A stretch of 64,000 nt of DNA from Tupaia tana (GCA_026018925.1 JAKSZU010000008.1:57451527-57515526); one strand, 5' to 3'; counted from the first letter of the stretch, positions 41,666 through 52,897 are shown. Program-made: numbers and translations. Notes: generated by a model from the sequence alone, not told the origin.

Positions 41666-41761
41666 CCAGCCTTTTTTTCAAGCCCCCAGGTCCAGGACTT
41701 GAACCGCATAGTTGGCCATGTAGGATCAAGCCTCCTTAACTACCACAACACCTGCTGGCCC
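41666..41761 (-). mobile_element. SINE head fragment
   Basis: 'caagcccccaggtccaggac' to 'acacctgctggccc'. It is probably the host element of the fold-back insertion. Confidence 0.78.
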
Positions 41762-41933
41762 TGTGCTAGACATTTCTAACCAAGTATACTTTAGGGACTA
41801 TCAACTTTCTTTCAGAAACACTTTCACCAGCACAAAATATCAATAATTTTTTTTGTGTGTGAAAATGATTATGATTAATTCTGTAATGAAATCATGTAAC
41901 ACTTACCAATGCATTTAATAATATCAGTTTCAA

Positions 41934-42372
41934 GACCAGCAGATAGCATAATGGTTACGTTGCTGGACTCCCATTGGTCAACTACAGTTTGAATCCCGGA
42001 CCTGGTAGCTTAAACTCATGCCAGGCACGTGTGCGTGCGTGCCCATGATCCTGAGAGGAGAACGGAGGAGAAGAGATTGCGGCATGGCCATCCTCCCGAG
42101 GGGTGATTTCTTGCCTTCTGTTTCTCTCTGGCAAGCCCATGTGCCCTATAGCAAAAAAAAAACTTTCAAAAAAACAAAAAAAAAAACAACTCATGCCAGG
42201 CATACCTGAGATGTGTGCATACCCAAGATTCTGAGAGGAAAATGGAGGGGAAGGGATTGCGGCATGGCCACAATCACCCCTTGGGGGTGATTTCTTGGTT
42301 CTCTCTCCCCCCCCCCCCCCCGTTTCTCTGGTGAGCACATGAGCCCTATGATGAAAATCTCCCTCTAAAACC
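41934..42372 (+). mobile_element. L-type SINE with duplicated body
   Basis: One head (41934-42012) is followed by two successive body-plus-tail units. AACTCATGCCAGGCA is repeated at 42013-42027 and 42188-42202. The second unit carries a C-run at 42307-42321. Confidence 0.88.
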
Positions 42373-42423
42373 AAAACAACAAAAAATATAGTAATACCTG
42401 TTTCACCCATGAAACACAGAATA

Positions 42424-42596
42424 TTTTTTTGTAGAATTATTTTATCTAATTTTATTTATTTTAATTTGACCAGAGAGGAACAGAGAGAGGGAGATAGAGG
42501 GAGAAAATGAGAGAGCAAGCTGCCAGGTCCAGGATTCGAACTGCTCGGCCATGTGGAAGTCCATTGCCTTTAACCACCACACCACCTGCTGGCCCC
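42424..42596 (-). mobile_element. S-type SINE, 9-bp TSD
   Basis: CACAGAATA at 42415-42423 and 42597-42605. Confidence 0.92.
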
Positions 42597-42832
42597 CACA
42601 GAATACATTTTAAAAAATTATTCCAGGGGCTAGCAGGTGGCATAGTGGTTAAGGTGCTGGACTGCCATATGGCCAACTGCAGTTTGAGTCCCAGACCCAG
42701 CAGCTTGAAAATCATGCTGGGTGCATGTGTGCACGTGACCAAAATCCTGAGAGGAGAATGGAGGAGAAAGGATTGCAGTGTGGCCATCCTCCCGGGGGGG
42801 GGGTGATATCTCAGGTTCCCTCTCTCTGTTTA

Positions 42833-43357
42833 TTTTATTTTAGAGAGGTTTTTGTTATATAGCACATGTGCTTACTAGAGAGAGACAGAGACAGAGAGAC
42901 AGAATGCGAGAAATTACCCCCAAAAAAGATTTGCCATGCCGCAATCCCTTCTCTTCTTTTCTCCTCTTGGGATTTTGAGCATGCGCACACATGTGCCTGC
43001 ATGAGTTGTTGTTGTTGTTGTTGTTTTTTTTTGGAGAGGTTTTTGCTATAGGGCGCGTGTGCTTGCCAGACAGAGAGAGTCAGAGAGACAGAAATAGAGA
43101 AATCACCCCCGAGGGGGGATGGCCACACCACAATCCCTTCTCCTCCATTCTCCTCTCGGGATCTTGGGCACGCACACACACGCGCCCGGCGTGAGTTTAA
43201 GCCACCAGGTCTGGGACTCGAATGCGGCCGACCACGTGGGAGTCCAGCGATAGCCATTACGCTAACTGCTGGTCCCCAGCCTGCATGAGTTTTAAGCTGC
43301 TGGACCATCAACTACGTGGGAGTCCTGCAACGTATCCATTATGTCATCTGCTGGTTC
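42833..43357 (-). mobile_element. L-type SINE, middle layer
   Basis: 'agagaggtttttgttatata' to 'catctgctggttcc', itself split at 43009-43279. Confidence 0.87.
43009..43279 (-). mobile_element. Young L-type SINE, inner layer
   Basis: CCTGCATGAGTT at 42997-43008 and 43280-43291. (GTT)n then a T-run tail. Confidence 0.93.
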
Positions 43358-43415
43358 CACTTTCTGTTTTTCTCTGTCTCTCTCTGGCAAGCGCAAGCAC
43401 CCTATGGTAAAAACC

Positions 43416-43705
43416 TTAAAAAAAAATTACTCTTAAGATAAAGCAGGACTATGAAGATTACACAATAGGGCATTTATTTTTCCCAACAAGGTCTCGAGGA
43501 TGTGGGCACACATCGCAGGTTGGGTCTCCAGAAGCAGACACTGAGATGGAATTCGGGGTACAAGTTGTTTATTAGGGAACAGCATCTATAGCAGGATTGA
43601 GGAGCAGAAGAAAACACCCCGTGGTGTAGGCCTGACAAAGGCTTCAATCCTGGGAACCCTGCAGTGCTGCTTCTCAGCATCCTGTGTCAGGTTAGAGGGG
43701 CTGGG
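43416..43705. other. Unique spacer
   Basis: Nothing recognised. Confidence 0.35.
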
Positions 43706-43707
43706 TC

Positions 43708-43975
43708 TTTTTTGTTTGTTTGTTTTTCTTTTTAAAGAGATTTTTGCTGCAGGACGCATGCACTCACCAGAGGGACAGAGACAGAGAAAGCAAGAAACCA
43801 CCCCGCTACCAGGAGTATGGCCACACTGCAATCAATCCGTTCTCCTCCATTCTCCTCTCAGAATTTTGGGCACGCACACACACGTGCCCAGCGTGAGTTT
43901 CAAGCCTCCAGGTCCAGGACTGCAGTCAGCCATTTGGTATCCAGTCCCTAACCACCATGCGACCTGCTGGTCTCT
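43708..43975 (-). mobile_element. L-type SINE
   Basis: (GTTT)n tail, 'tttttgctgcaggacgcatg', head end 'cgacctgctggtctc'. Confidence 0.88.
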
Positions 43976-44243
43976 AGGGCCCGGTCTTCATACTCTTTCC
44001 TTGCCGGGACGGTAGAGAAAGGAGGAATGGCTCCCGGCAGCTGCAGCCATCCCGAAGATGCTGAGGCTGTTCAATGATTGGGTGCGGCTGGGCGGTGGTC
44101 TGTTCTCCTTGCAGGAGCCCTTGGGTGGTCTATCTGCATGTCTACCGCAGCTCACTCTTTATGCTTTTGAATCCATTCTCCACGAATGTTTAGAAAGAGG
44201 CTTCTCTGGGATTTCTGTGCACCTCTCTTATAGATATACTTTT

Positions 44244-44509
44244 TTAAAAACTTTATTTTATTTTAGGTTTTGCCATAGGCTGTGTGCACTCACTGGAGAG
44301 AGACAGAGGCAGAGAGAGGGAAAGTGAGAAATCACCCCCCAGGGGGATGGCCATGCTGCAATCCCTTCTCCTCCATTCTTCTCTCATGATTTTGGGCATG
44401 CATGCACAAGCACTGGCATTATTCTCAAGCTGCCAGGTCCAGGACTTGAACCATGGTTGGCCATGTAAGAGTCCAGTGTCTTAACCACCATGCCACCTGC
44501 TGGCCTTGA
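44244..44509 (-). mobile_element. L-type SINE, 10-bp TSD
   Basis: ATATACTTTT at 44234-44243 and 44510-44519. Confidence 0.93.
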
Positions 44510-44519
44510 ATATACTTTT

Positions 44520-46040
44520 GGAGAAACAAACCTCCATCCCCACTTTTGCAGTTGGTCTCGGAGCCCACAGTTGACCCGTATCTGTTTCCTCCTCTCTGCC
44601 TAGTTCCCCTTCACCCTTGGCTGCACCTCTCATGACCTCAGAGCCGTACCAAGTGACTGACCTAAGCTCTCTTCTGATGGGACCTGAGTCCCTCTCAAGC
44701 CTTTTCAGGCCAGAGGCCTGTACCTGTCCACTGATGTAATCTTTGGGCGAGGGACTACAGAGTCACCCATGCAGGCCAACTAAGGTCTGAGCTTATTCCA
44801 GCCTGCCCCTCCTGGAGGTCAGGGTCAGTTACCATACATTGCCAAAATGGTAGGTCCTCCTCTTTGGACGCAGGGAGCCCAAAGTGCCCAGCCACAGCTC
44901 ACATATATAACTCCCTGACTTCCTGCTGAGCCCCTGGCAAAGATGAGAGTTCTTTGGGACCAAGACCGCTAATCATGCAGACTCCAGAGACGTGAGGAAG
45001 GGACACACGTAGTGCCTCAGAAGGAGGTCACTGAGAGTGACAGTGGGGCTGCTTCTTGGTTTCTGGGTTTAGTTATTCTCCCTGTGGGGGCACAAGGCCA
45101 CACAAAGGGCTTTGGTTCAGAGCGCACATTGTGCTCTGGACAAGGCATCCTCACAGTATTGCTGCAGACTGGCTTCCCTGCTCTGTGCTCAGCCACTGTG
45201 CCAACGCTGTCAGCCACAGTGGCTCAGTGGGACAGCGTGGGAGATGATCAGTGAATGCCACGGTCCAGGGCCACTTCTGTACCTCCTTTCCTGCTCAGTT
45301 GGTCCCTGGTCTGACCAGCGTTATGTGAGCTCTCATGATTGGTCAAAGACTCTCTAGGTCCTCAGGTAGTGGTACTGACGGAAGCTCTACAGGTAGAGAA
45401 GGAAAACTCACACCTGGAAAACAGCCCTGTGGGATCAAACTGCTGACCCTTCCAGGATGGAGGAGTCCAAAGTAGTCAACTTGCCACCAAGGGGCTCGCT
45501 GGTCTCACTGAGGAATGGGGTCAATCAGGGGCTCTGTGTTGGTCTCTGTTGAAGACAAGAGTGGCAACAGCTAGATCAGTCTTGGAAGAGTTAAAAGTGC
45601 AGCTGGTCCTTGCTTTGCTTGGTCCTCGTACCATTTACTTGGTCCTCGTACCATTTTTGGTTGCCACAATTTAGTGAAATCACGCCAGTCTCCTAACAAC
45701 ACGGCCAGATTTCAGTTATGACAGTATTATTCACTGCGCGCCATTGCATAAAGTATGGCCTTCGCCATGAGCCCTTTAGCCCGTAAATCACTATGGGAAT
45801 AACAGATGTGTATCACGATCACTAACAACTCACATCTCTCCCTTTGAAGTCCGTTGGTGACTGGTCACTGTACATCCATTGTTCAGTTGGCACACAGACA
45901 GCAAAGCATGTGCTCATGTTGCCTGATTCCCTGTCTATAAGGCCACACGTTGGCTTATGATAATGGATACTTGAAAAAGAAAACTGATTTACGAAGGTGA
46001 AAGTACAGCAAAAACTCCAGGATGTGATAACACTGGAAAT
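44520..46040. other. Largest mostly unique block (1.5 kb)
   Basis: Free of the window's SINEs. The first half is GC-richer and includes short overlapping reading frames (45012-45357) without recognisable domains. The second half (45590-46020) has the look of an ancient DNA-transposon remnant, but I cannot name it. A perfect 20-bp tandem duplication lies at 45618-45657. Confidence 0.45.
45618..45657 (+). repeat. 20-bp tandem duplication
   Basis: CTTGGTCCTCGTACCATTTA followed directly by the same word with one final-base change. Confidence 0.95.
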
Positions 46041-46059
46041 AAAAATTTTTAAAAATAAT

Positions 46060-46319
46060 TATTTAATTTATTTTAGAGAGATTTTTGCTATTGGACACAT
46101 ATACTCGCTGGAGAGACAGAGAGACAGAAAGTGAGAAATCACCCCCCAGGGGGATGGCCACGCTGCAATCCCTTCTCCTCCTTGGGATCCCTACTTGGGA
46201 TCTTGGGGATGCATGCACACGCACCCAGCATGAGTTTTAAGCTGCCGGGTCCAGTACTCAAACTGCAGTCGACTATGTGGGAGTCTAGTGATGTAACAAT
46301 CATGTCATCTGCAGGTCCC
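46060..46319 (-). mobile_element. L-type SINE
   Basis: 'gatttttgctattggacaca' to 'catctgcaggtccc'. Confidence 0.9.
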
Positions 46320-46339
46320 ATTATTATTATTTAAAAAAA

Positions 46340-46606
46340 AATTTTTTTTTTGGAGAGGTTTTTTTTTTTGCTATAGGGCATGTGTGCTCGCCAGACAGAG
46401 AGAGAGAGACATACAGAAAGCGAGAAATCACTCCCCGGGGGGGATGGTCACGCTGCAATCCCTTCTCCTCCATTCTCCTCTTGGGATCTTGGGCACGCAC
46501 ACATACGCGCCGGGCGTGAGTTTTAAGCCACTGGGTCCAGGACGCAAACCGCGGTCGACTACGTGGGAGTCCAGCGACATAGCCATTACGCTAACTGCTG
46601 GTTCCC
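46340..46606 (-). mobile_element. Young L-type SINE
   Basis: 'ggagaggtttttttttttgc' to 'gctaactgctggttccc'. 'attatt' flanks it. Confidence 0.92.
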
Positions 46607-46694
46607 ATTATTTTTTAAATTTGACCAGAGGTGGTGGGGGGAGTGAGAAAGCAAGCCACTAGGTCTGGGACTCAAACCATGGCTGGCTGGTGGT
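46607..46694 (-). mobile_element. S-type SINE, head lost
   Basis: 'tttttaaatttgaccagagg' to 'tgggactcaaaccatgg', stopping before the head. Confidence 0.8.
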
Positions 46695-46880
46695 GGGAGG
46701 TTTGGGCACTGGCTCCCACACAGCCAATTGTACAGTTAGAGGCCAGGACCCAGTGGTTTGAGAATTACTCATGCATATGGGTGCCCAGAAAATGGAAAGA
46801 AGGGATTGTGGCATAGCTATGTCTCTCTCTCTCTCTCTCTGTTGAGAACATGAGTTCTATAGCAAAACTTTAAAAAGAAA
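46695..46880 (+). mobile_element. Old L-type SINE
   Basis: 'gcactggctcccacacagcc', 'aaggaagggattgtggcat' type text and 'gagttctatagcaaaacttt'. It abuts the truncated minus-strand S-type copy. Confidence 0.72.
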
Positions 46881-47374
46881 AAAGAATAACTCCCTATTCA
46901 CACATTTCTAAGTAGAAAAAAAATCCCTCTTTATAATTTTCTTAGTACAATATTAATACTCATAAAGAATAGTCATTTAAATTTCCTTCTCTTAAATCTC
47001 CTAGGGGGAAAAAAAAAAACATCTTGAATGGTTTTTCCTTTCCATGTCATTGGAAAAGCAGAGTCATCTAGTAAACCCTCTTACTAATAGACAATTCAAC
47101 TGCACGGAATTAAACACATCCACATGACTGTCATGGGTTCCCTCTGAAGCGCTGAATCACATGGACAAAAGCAAACTCCCCTAGAATAACAGAAACATGG
47201 AAAACGAGCAGGAGCCACACTGTGGGAGACCAGCAGGAAGCATCTTGGAGGTTAGCCATGACCTGGATTCCTAAGGTGCTGAAATAATATCGTGCTTTCA
47301 GTCAACCAACAAGTGTTTGTTTATCATCTTCAGCATTGCCTCCGAGGCTCCACCAGTTATGCGGGAACTAAATG
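46881..47374. other. Unique spacer
   Basis: Nothing recognised. Confidence 0.35.
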
Positions 47375-47450
47375 ACGCCCCCCAAGGTCACGTTGCTCAT
47401 TTCTGGCAAAAATGGGACTATAGCCCGATCTCCTGACTCATAGTACGGAG
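47375..47450 (-). mobile_element. MIR SINE fragment
   Basis: 'ccaaggtcacgttgctcatt' and 'gggactatagcccgatctcc' align as an antisense MIR core. Confidence 0.6.
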
Positions 47451-47777
47451 CTTGTCGTATCTTCAGGCTGCTCTCTTTGGCACTGACTGACATGTTTGGT
47501 GTAGTGAGGTTACAAAACGAAGTGAAATAGCTTTGCTTCTTTGTATGGCGCGGCTCCAGTTTTGACATCGGTGACAGATGCCGTCAGTGGGCGCTGGCTT
47601 GGGGCGTGCTTTCCTCCCATTGGCCACTCTTTCTCTGTAGAGCCCACCTTACCAGTGCTCGCCATGGAACCAGATGACCTGGGTATTTTCTCTCCCCTTC
47701 TCCAAGGGCAGTCCTTCATTATTGACTGACCACTAGCGTTATTCCCATTCCCTTTCCTCTGAAGGGACAACTCTGAG

Positions 47778-47804
47778 TGGCCGAGTGGTTAAGGCGATGG
47801 ACTA
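47778..47804 (+). mobile_element. tRNA-Ser 5'-half retropseudogene
   Basis: The insert, together with shared edge bases, matches nucleotides 7 to about 37 of eukaryotic tRNA-Ser(AGA) without a mismatch that I can see: GTGGCCGAGTGG (D-arm), GGCGATGGACTAGAA (anticodon stem and loop). It stops at the anticodon loop. GAAGGGACAACTCTGAG at 47761-47777 and 47805-47821 is a perfect 17-bp TSD. No A-tail. Too short to be a tRNA gene. Confidence 0.85.
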
Positions 47805-47989
47805 GAAGGGACAACTCTGAGATGAGACCTACTTTATCTCCAAGACTATTGCTGGATATCACCCCCTTACTTGGGCCCCTTCCTTTTCCTGTCCCACTTC
47901 CTTATTCTGCTATTGATTTTTCTGGGAATACTCCCTAATAAATTATTTTATGATTTTTCCTGAGAACACTCCCTAATAAATCTTTTATT

Positions 47990-48154
47990 TTTCAAAAAAA
48001 TTATTTTCTTTAACTTTATTTATTTATTTTAATTTGACCAGAGGGGGACAGGGTGGGGGAGGGGCAAGAAAAGAAGCTGCCAGGTCCAGAACTTGAACCA
48101 TGGTCAGCTATGTGGGAGTCCAGCGCCCTTAACCACCACGCTACTTGCCAGCCC
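47990..48154 (-). mobile_element. S-type SINE
   Basis: 'aattattttctttaacttta' to 'ctacttgccagccc', inserted in the LTR. Confidence 0.88.
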
Positions 48155-48171
48155 AACTCTCTAATAAATCA

Positions 48172-48254
48172 TCATTTTTTTAATTTAAAGAATTATTTTT
48201 TGTTTAATTTTATTTATTCATTCATTCATTTATTTTAATTTGATCAGACACACA

Positions 48255-48292
<38 letters not shown>

Positions 48293-48397
48293 GAGAGAGA
48301 GAAAGTGAGAAAGCAAACCACCAGGTCCGGGACTCAAACCATGGTCGGCCATGTGGGAGTATCTAACACCTCAACCACCATGCCACCTGCTGGTCTC
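48172..48397 (-). mobile_element. S-type SINE with (AC)n
   Basis: Target word TCTCTAATAAATC on both sides. A 45-bp AC run (48246-48292) replaces the GA-rich part. Confidence 0.9.
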
Positions 48398-48484
48398 TCT
48401 AATAAATCGTCTTCATATTAATTCTCCTTGTCTCAGAATCTACTTCTAGGGAATCTAAATGAAAACAATCACCAACTGTGAAAG

Positions 48485-48976
48485 TTTTTTGTTTTCAGTT
48501 ATTTTCTTTTTTGAGAGATTTTTTTGCCACAGGATACGTGCACTTGCCAGAGAGACAGAAAGACAAGAAGCAAGAAATCACCTCTCTGGGGGAGTGGACA
48601 CCGTGTAATATCTTCCCCTACATTCTGGTTTCTGGATTTTAGGCATGCACGCACACACACCCGGCGTGAGTTTCAAGCTATTGGGTCCCGGACTTGAACT
48701 ATGGTTGACTATGTGGGAGTCCAGCGCCTTAACTACTATGCCACCTGCTGGCCCCAAGTTGTTTTCTTGCTTTCTTACATGAGTGAGAGATACAGAGAGG
48801 CAGCATCCTCAACAGGGTCTTCATATCACAACTCAGCCCCATCCTTAGCCAGTCCTGGATCATAGCCACACAAATGCCCAGCATTCTCAGGGAGGTTCTG
48901 GACACAGACCTAGAACCTTCCCATACGGATCAGCCTCAGAGAACATTGCACCTTACCACTGTGCCACTGCCTGGCC
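48485..48976 (-). mobile_element. Family B SINE-like repeat, split
   Basis: Copy at 48769-48976 ('gatacagagaggcagcatcc', 'ggatcatagccacacaaatg', 'gtgccactgcctggcccc') with tail at 48485-48508. CCAACTGTGAAA and CCAACTCTGAAA flank it (about 48472 and 48977). Confidence 0.72.
48509..48756 (-). mobile_element. L-type SINE, 12-bp TSD
   Basis: AGTTATTTTCTT at 48497-48508 and AGTTGTTTTCTT at 48757-48768. Confidence 0.92.
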
Positions 48977-49019
48977 CCAACTCTGAAATTATTACCATAA
49001 CCACTTTTCTTATGCACAT

Positions 49020-49160
49020 ACTGCATGGCTCTGGTCATCAGAGAACCTTGGTTAACATCCTGGATCCACTACAGACTCGTTGTACAACTTTGCACATATT
49101 ATCGAGCCTCTTGTATCTAAGTTTCTTTGTAAAACACGGAAATAATCTCTCTCTCAAGGG
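49020..49160 (+). mobile_element. MIR SINE
   Basis: 'ttaacatcctggatccacta', 'gagcctcttgtatctaagtt' and 'ttgtaaaacacggaaataat' follow sense MIR order. Confidence 0.65.
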
Positions 49161-49920
49161 CAGTAAGTGCCTGTGCCTGTTTAGTATGGGTGCCCATGTG
49201 TGTGGCGGGGCTGGGGGGACCACATCCGAGAAGAGAGCCAGGCAGGTTGGTCCAGGGCACACAGTGAGGATGCAGTGCAGTGACCTGCTGCAGAGTCTGT
49301 CACTGATGTTGTGACCACCGAGCAAAAAATGTATTTCCAAGCTATTTCTTTGCTGATGACTAGAAGAGAAATGGCACGAGGAGACCCTTGAAAGGTTTGG
49401 GAGCCTTTGTCCACAGACTGTGGATCACAACCAGGAAAGTTCCTGGAGGGGACTTGAGGAGGAGAAGAAACTGAAGGGGAGGGAGCGGGAGACACACAAG
49501 CTGGATCAAGTCTGGTATGTGGAGAGGGTAGGGGAGCCCGGTCCGCTGAGGTCCTGGGGAACAGCTGGAGATTCCAGAACAGGAGGATGGCCTGGGGGCA
49601 TCATTGGAATAGCTGAAACCAGATGGGGACACAGCATGGGCAAACACTCAAGAAAGAGAAGCAACCAGAAAAATGTCAATCGCTTACTAACTGCCAGGCA
49701 AGGTGTTGGGTAAGGATTGTATCGGAGACTTACAGCTCCAACCTGTAACACACCCTACTACTTAGGGAGGCAGGCCCTGCATGGCCAGCTGCAATGCCTG
49801 GAATCCCAACAGCTAATCCACCTAGTCCACCGTTAGGGCTCTGGGATCCGAGGACCTTAAATTCAGAGACTTTATGAAGTTGTCTGGGGAAAACATTGTA
49901 TCTTTATTTTCACTATCACC
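49161..49920. other. Unique block
   Basis: GC-richer, with several overlapping short reading frames on both strands but no recognisable protein. Nothing called. Confidence 0.4.
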
Positions 49921-49931
49921 AAACTGAAGTT

Positions 49932-50119
49932 TTTTAAAGAAATTTTTAAATTTAATTTTACTTATCATTATCATTATTCTTCTATTTGCTACAGTGCACA
50001 TGTGTTCATTAAAGAGAGACAGAGAGAGAGGGAAAGAGAAAGCAAGCCTCCAGGACTCGAACCGCAGTCGGCCATGTGGGAGTCCTACACCTTAACCACC
50101 ACATGACCTACTGGCCCCT
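49932..50119 (-). mobile_element. S-type SINE
   Basis: 'ctatttgctacagtgcacat' to 'gacctactggcccc'. AACTGAAGT and AACTGAAAT flank it. Confidence 0.9.
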
Positions 50120-50257
50120 CTAACTGAAATTATAATTAGGAATGTAGTCAATGAACTTTAATATTCTCTAAGACGTTGTCTCCAATGGAAATCACTGATA
50201 TTTTCATATAACAGTTGTTGTGGATATTTCAAAATATTTATGCTCATCTTTTTCTTT

Positions 50258-50416
<159 letters not shown>

Positions 50417-50549
50417 TTTTGCTATAGGGCATGTGTACTCCACAGAGAGCGACAGTGAGAGAGAGAGAGAGAGGAACTGAGAAATCACCCTTCAGGGGGG
50501 ATAGGCACACCTCCATCCCTTCACCTTCATTCTCCTTCTCAGAATTTTA

Positions 50550-50588
<39 letters not shown>

Positions 50589-50691
50589 ACACACACCCGG
50601 CATAAGTTTTAACCTGCTGGGTCTGGAACTTAAATTGTGGTTGACTATGTGACAGTCCAACAATGTAGCCATTACACCATCTGCTGGTCCC
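50417..50691 (-). mobile_element. L-type SINE with (AC)n
   Basis: 'tttttttgctatagggcatg' to 'catctgctggtccc'. An AC run (50552-50597) expanded from the 'gcacgcacacgcgc' body part. Confidence 0.9.
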
Positions 50692-50788
50692 TCTGGGCAT
50701 GATTTTCAAGCAGCTGGGCCGGAATATGAATTGCAGAGTCAGCTATGTGGGATCCAGCACCTTAACCACCATGCCACCTACTGGCCCC
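50692..50788 (-). mobile_element. Old SINE head fragment
   Basis: 'gggcatgattttcaagcagc' to 'cacctactggcccc'. It is the host remnant of the preceding insertion. Confidence 0.8.
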
Positions 50789-50828
50789 TATGCACATCAT
50801 ATTTAAGAAACAACTAGACTTGCCTCTA

Positions 50829-51102
50829 GATTTTTTTTTCTATTATTATTATTATTATTATTATTACTATTACAGAGGTTTTTGTTATAGGGCACACGTG
50901 CTTGTCACAAAGAGAAAAAGAGACAGAAAGTGAGAAATCACCCCCTAGGGGGGATAGCCATGCCGCAATCCTTTCTCCTGCATTCTTCTCTCGGGATCTT
51001 GGGCATGCACGCACACACGCCCAGCCTGAGTTTAAGCCACTGGGTCTGGGATTCAAACCGTGGTTGACTACATGGGAGTCCATTATGCCAACTGCTGGTC
51101 CC
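50829..51102 (-). mobile_element. L-type SINE
   Basis: (ATT)n tail, 'gaggtttttgttatagggca' to 'actgctggtcccc'. About 10 bp of the head ('agcgacatagc') are deleted. Confidence 0.9.
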
Positions 51103-51129
51103 CTTTTCTTTATTTTTTAAGTTTATGTC

Positions 51130-51349
51130 TTCTGTGAATATGCATGTTAAAGCAGAAAGATAGAAAAATAAATAGCACGCCCAGCAGGATATTCACACCA
51201 TGACCCACCCCCAGCCTCTGCCAGCTCTGGATCATGGGCATGTACGTGACTGTACTCAGGGAAGTCTCTAGTCACAAACTCAGAACCTGCCCATGTGGGT
51301 CAGTCTCACAGAGCGTGGCGTCTTACTGCTGCACCGCCATCTGGCACCT
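51130..51349 (-). mobile_element. Family B SINE-like repeat
   Basis: 'ccatgacccacccccagcct', 'agctctggatcatgggcatg' and 'tgcaccgccatctggcacc'. The best uninterrupted minus-strand copy of this family. Confidence 0.72.
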
Positions 51350-51420
51350 AGATCTTATTTTTTAACGTATTAGTGAAGAAGAATGTAGATTCCTATTTTA
51401 CATTTTAAGATATATGTGAG

Positions 51421-51616
51421 GGACCAGCAGCTGGCATCATGGTTAAGGCATTGGACTCCCACATGGCTGAGCACAGTTCGAGTCCTGAACCTGATGTTTT
51501 GCTTTCTCACTCCCTTCCCCTGCCGCATCCCTGACTCGGTGGTGAGTGCATGTGTCCTATAGCAAAACTTAATAGTAACGATAATAATAAATACAAAATA
51601 AGATAAATAATTTTTA
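51421..51616 (+). mobile_element. S-type SINE, L-like 3' end
   Basis: 'gagggaccagcagctggcat' to 'catgtgtcctatagcaaaac'. Confidence 0.9.
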
Positions 51617-51676
51617 TAAACATATTTTGATAGCAATATTTCAATATAATTGATTGTCTTTTTAAAACACTTTTTT

Positions 51677-51858
51677 GGGGGCCGGCAGGTGGCATAGTAG
51701 TTAAGGTGCTGAACTCCCACGTGGTCAACCATGGTTTGAATCCTGGACCTGGCAGCTTGCTTTCTCACTTTCCCTTTCTTGCTTTCTCAGTCTCTCTCTG
51801 GTCAAATTAAGAATGATAATAATACTAATAACAAGTGGAATTAAACAAAAGAATTTCT
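51677..51858 (+). mobile_element. S-type SINE
   Basis: 'ggggccggcaggtggcatag' to 'ctctggtcaaattaagaat'. Confidence 0.9.
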
Positions 51859-52127
51859 TTTTTTGTGGGGGAGAGGTTTTTGCTGTAGGGCACATGCACT
51901 CACCAGAAAGACAGAGAGAGACAGAGAAACAGAAAGCGAGAAATCATACCCTCACCCCCAGGGAGATAACCACACCACAATCCCTTCTTCTCCATTCTCC
52001 ACTTGGGATCTTGGGCACGCACGCACACGCACCTGGTGTGAGTTTAAGCCACCGGGTCCAGGACTTGAACCGTGGGCGAGTACATGGGAATCCAGCGACA
52101 TAGCCATTATGCCAAGTGCTGGTCCCC
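51859..52127 (-). mobile_element. L-type SINE
   Basis: 'gagaggtttttgctgtaggg' to 'gccaagtgctggtcccc'. Confidence 0.92.
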
Positions 52128-52297
52128 AAATAATTATTTTATTTGACTTTATTTATTTATTTATTTTAATTTGACCAGAGAGGAACAGAGTGAGAGACAG
52201 AGAGAGTGAGAAAGCAAACCGCCAGGTCCAGGACTTGAACTGCAGTCAGCTATGTGGGAGTCCAGCACCCTTAACCACCACACCACCTGCTGGTCCC
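52128..52297 (-). mobile_element. S-type SINE
   Basis: 'aaataattattttatttgac' to 'cacctgctggtccc'. Confidence 0.9.
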
Positions 52298-52337
52298 AAA
52301 ATAAATAATTATTTTAAAAAATCTTCTTAAAGATTAT

Positions 52338-52609
52338 ATAGTTAATTAATTAATTAATTAATTTTAGATTTTTGCTATAGGGTGCATTCACTTGCCTGAG
52401 AGACAGAGAAATGAAGAGAGGGAAAGTGAGAAATCACCTCTGAGGGGGATGGCCACAACTGCAATCCCTTCTCCTCCATTCTCCTCTCAGGATTTTGGGC
52501 ACTAACGCACACGCTCTCGCTGTGAGTTTCAAGTGCTGGGTCCAGGACTCAAACATGGTCAGCCATGTGGGAATCCAGTTCCTAAACCACTATACTACCT
52601 AATGGTCCC
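52338..52609 (-). mobile_element. L-type SINE
   Basis: (TTAA)n tail, 'gatttttgctatagggtgca' to 'actacctaatggtccc'. Confidence 0.9.
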
Positions 52610-52615
52610 TATTAT

Positions 52616-52616
<1 letters not shown>

Positions 52617-52662
<46 letters not shown>

Positions 52663-52897
52663 AGGGCGGGTGGCCTTTCCAGAGAGGCAGAGAGAGAAAG
52701 AGAGAAAGAAATCAAGAAGTCACCCCCTCGTGGGCATGGCCATGCCACAATCCATTCTCCTCTATTCTCCTCTTAGGATCTTGGGCACACATGCACACAT
52801 GCCCGGTGTGGGTTTTAAGCCACTGGGTCCGGGTCTTGAACTGTGGTCAAGTATGTGAAAATCCAGCAACATAAACACTATGCCATCTGCTGGTCCC
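52617..52897 (-). mobile_element. L-type SINE with T40
   Basis: An uninterrupted T tract (about 52618-52657), then 'gctgtagggcgggtggcctt' to 'catctgctggtccc'. Confidence 0.92.

Larger units (their letters stand above)
42627..43415 (+). mobile_element. L-type SINE, outer layer of nest
   Basis: 5' part 42627-42832 ends in the CT-rich region. The 3' part resumes at about 43358 ('actttctgtttttctctg') to 'ccctatggtaaaaacc'. Confidence 0.87.
47822..48470 (+). mobile_element. ERVL-like LTR 3' part, split by two S-type SINEs
   Basis: 'atatcacccccttacttggg', 'gggaatactccctaataaat', and after the SINEs 'ttctccttgtctcagaatct' and 'acttctagggaatctaaat'. This order is typical of an ERVL/MaLR LTR end. 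The word CTAATAAAT occurs five times through a local duplication plus TSDs. Confidence 0.6.

Noticed and set aside
44973..45357. Possible exon cluster in the SINE-free block
   Set aside because: Several short overlapping frames on both strands, but no recognisable domain, splice-site pair or frame dominance.
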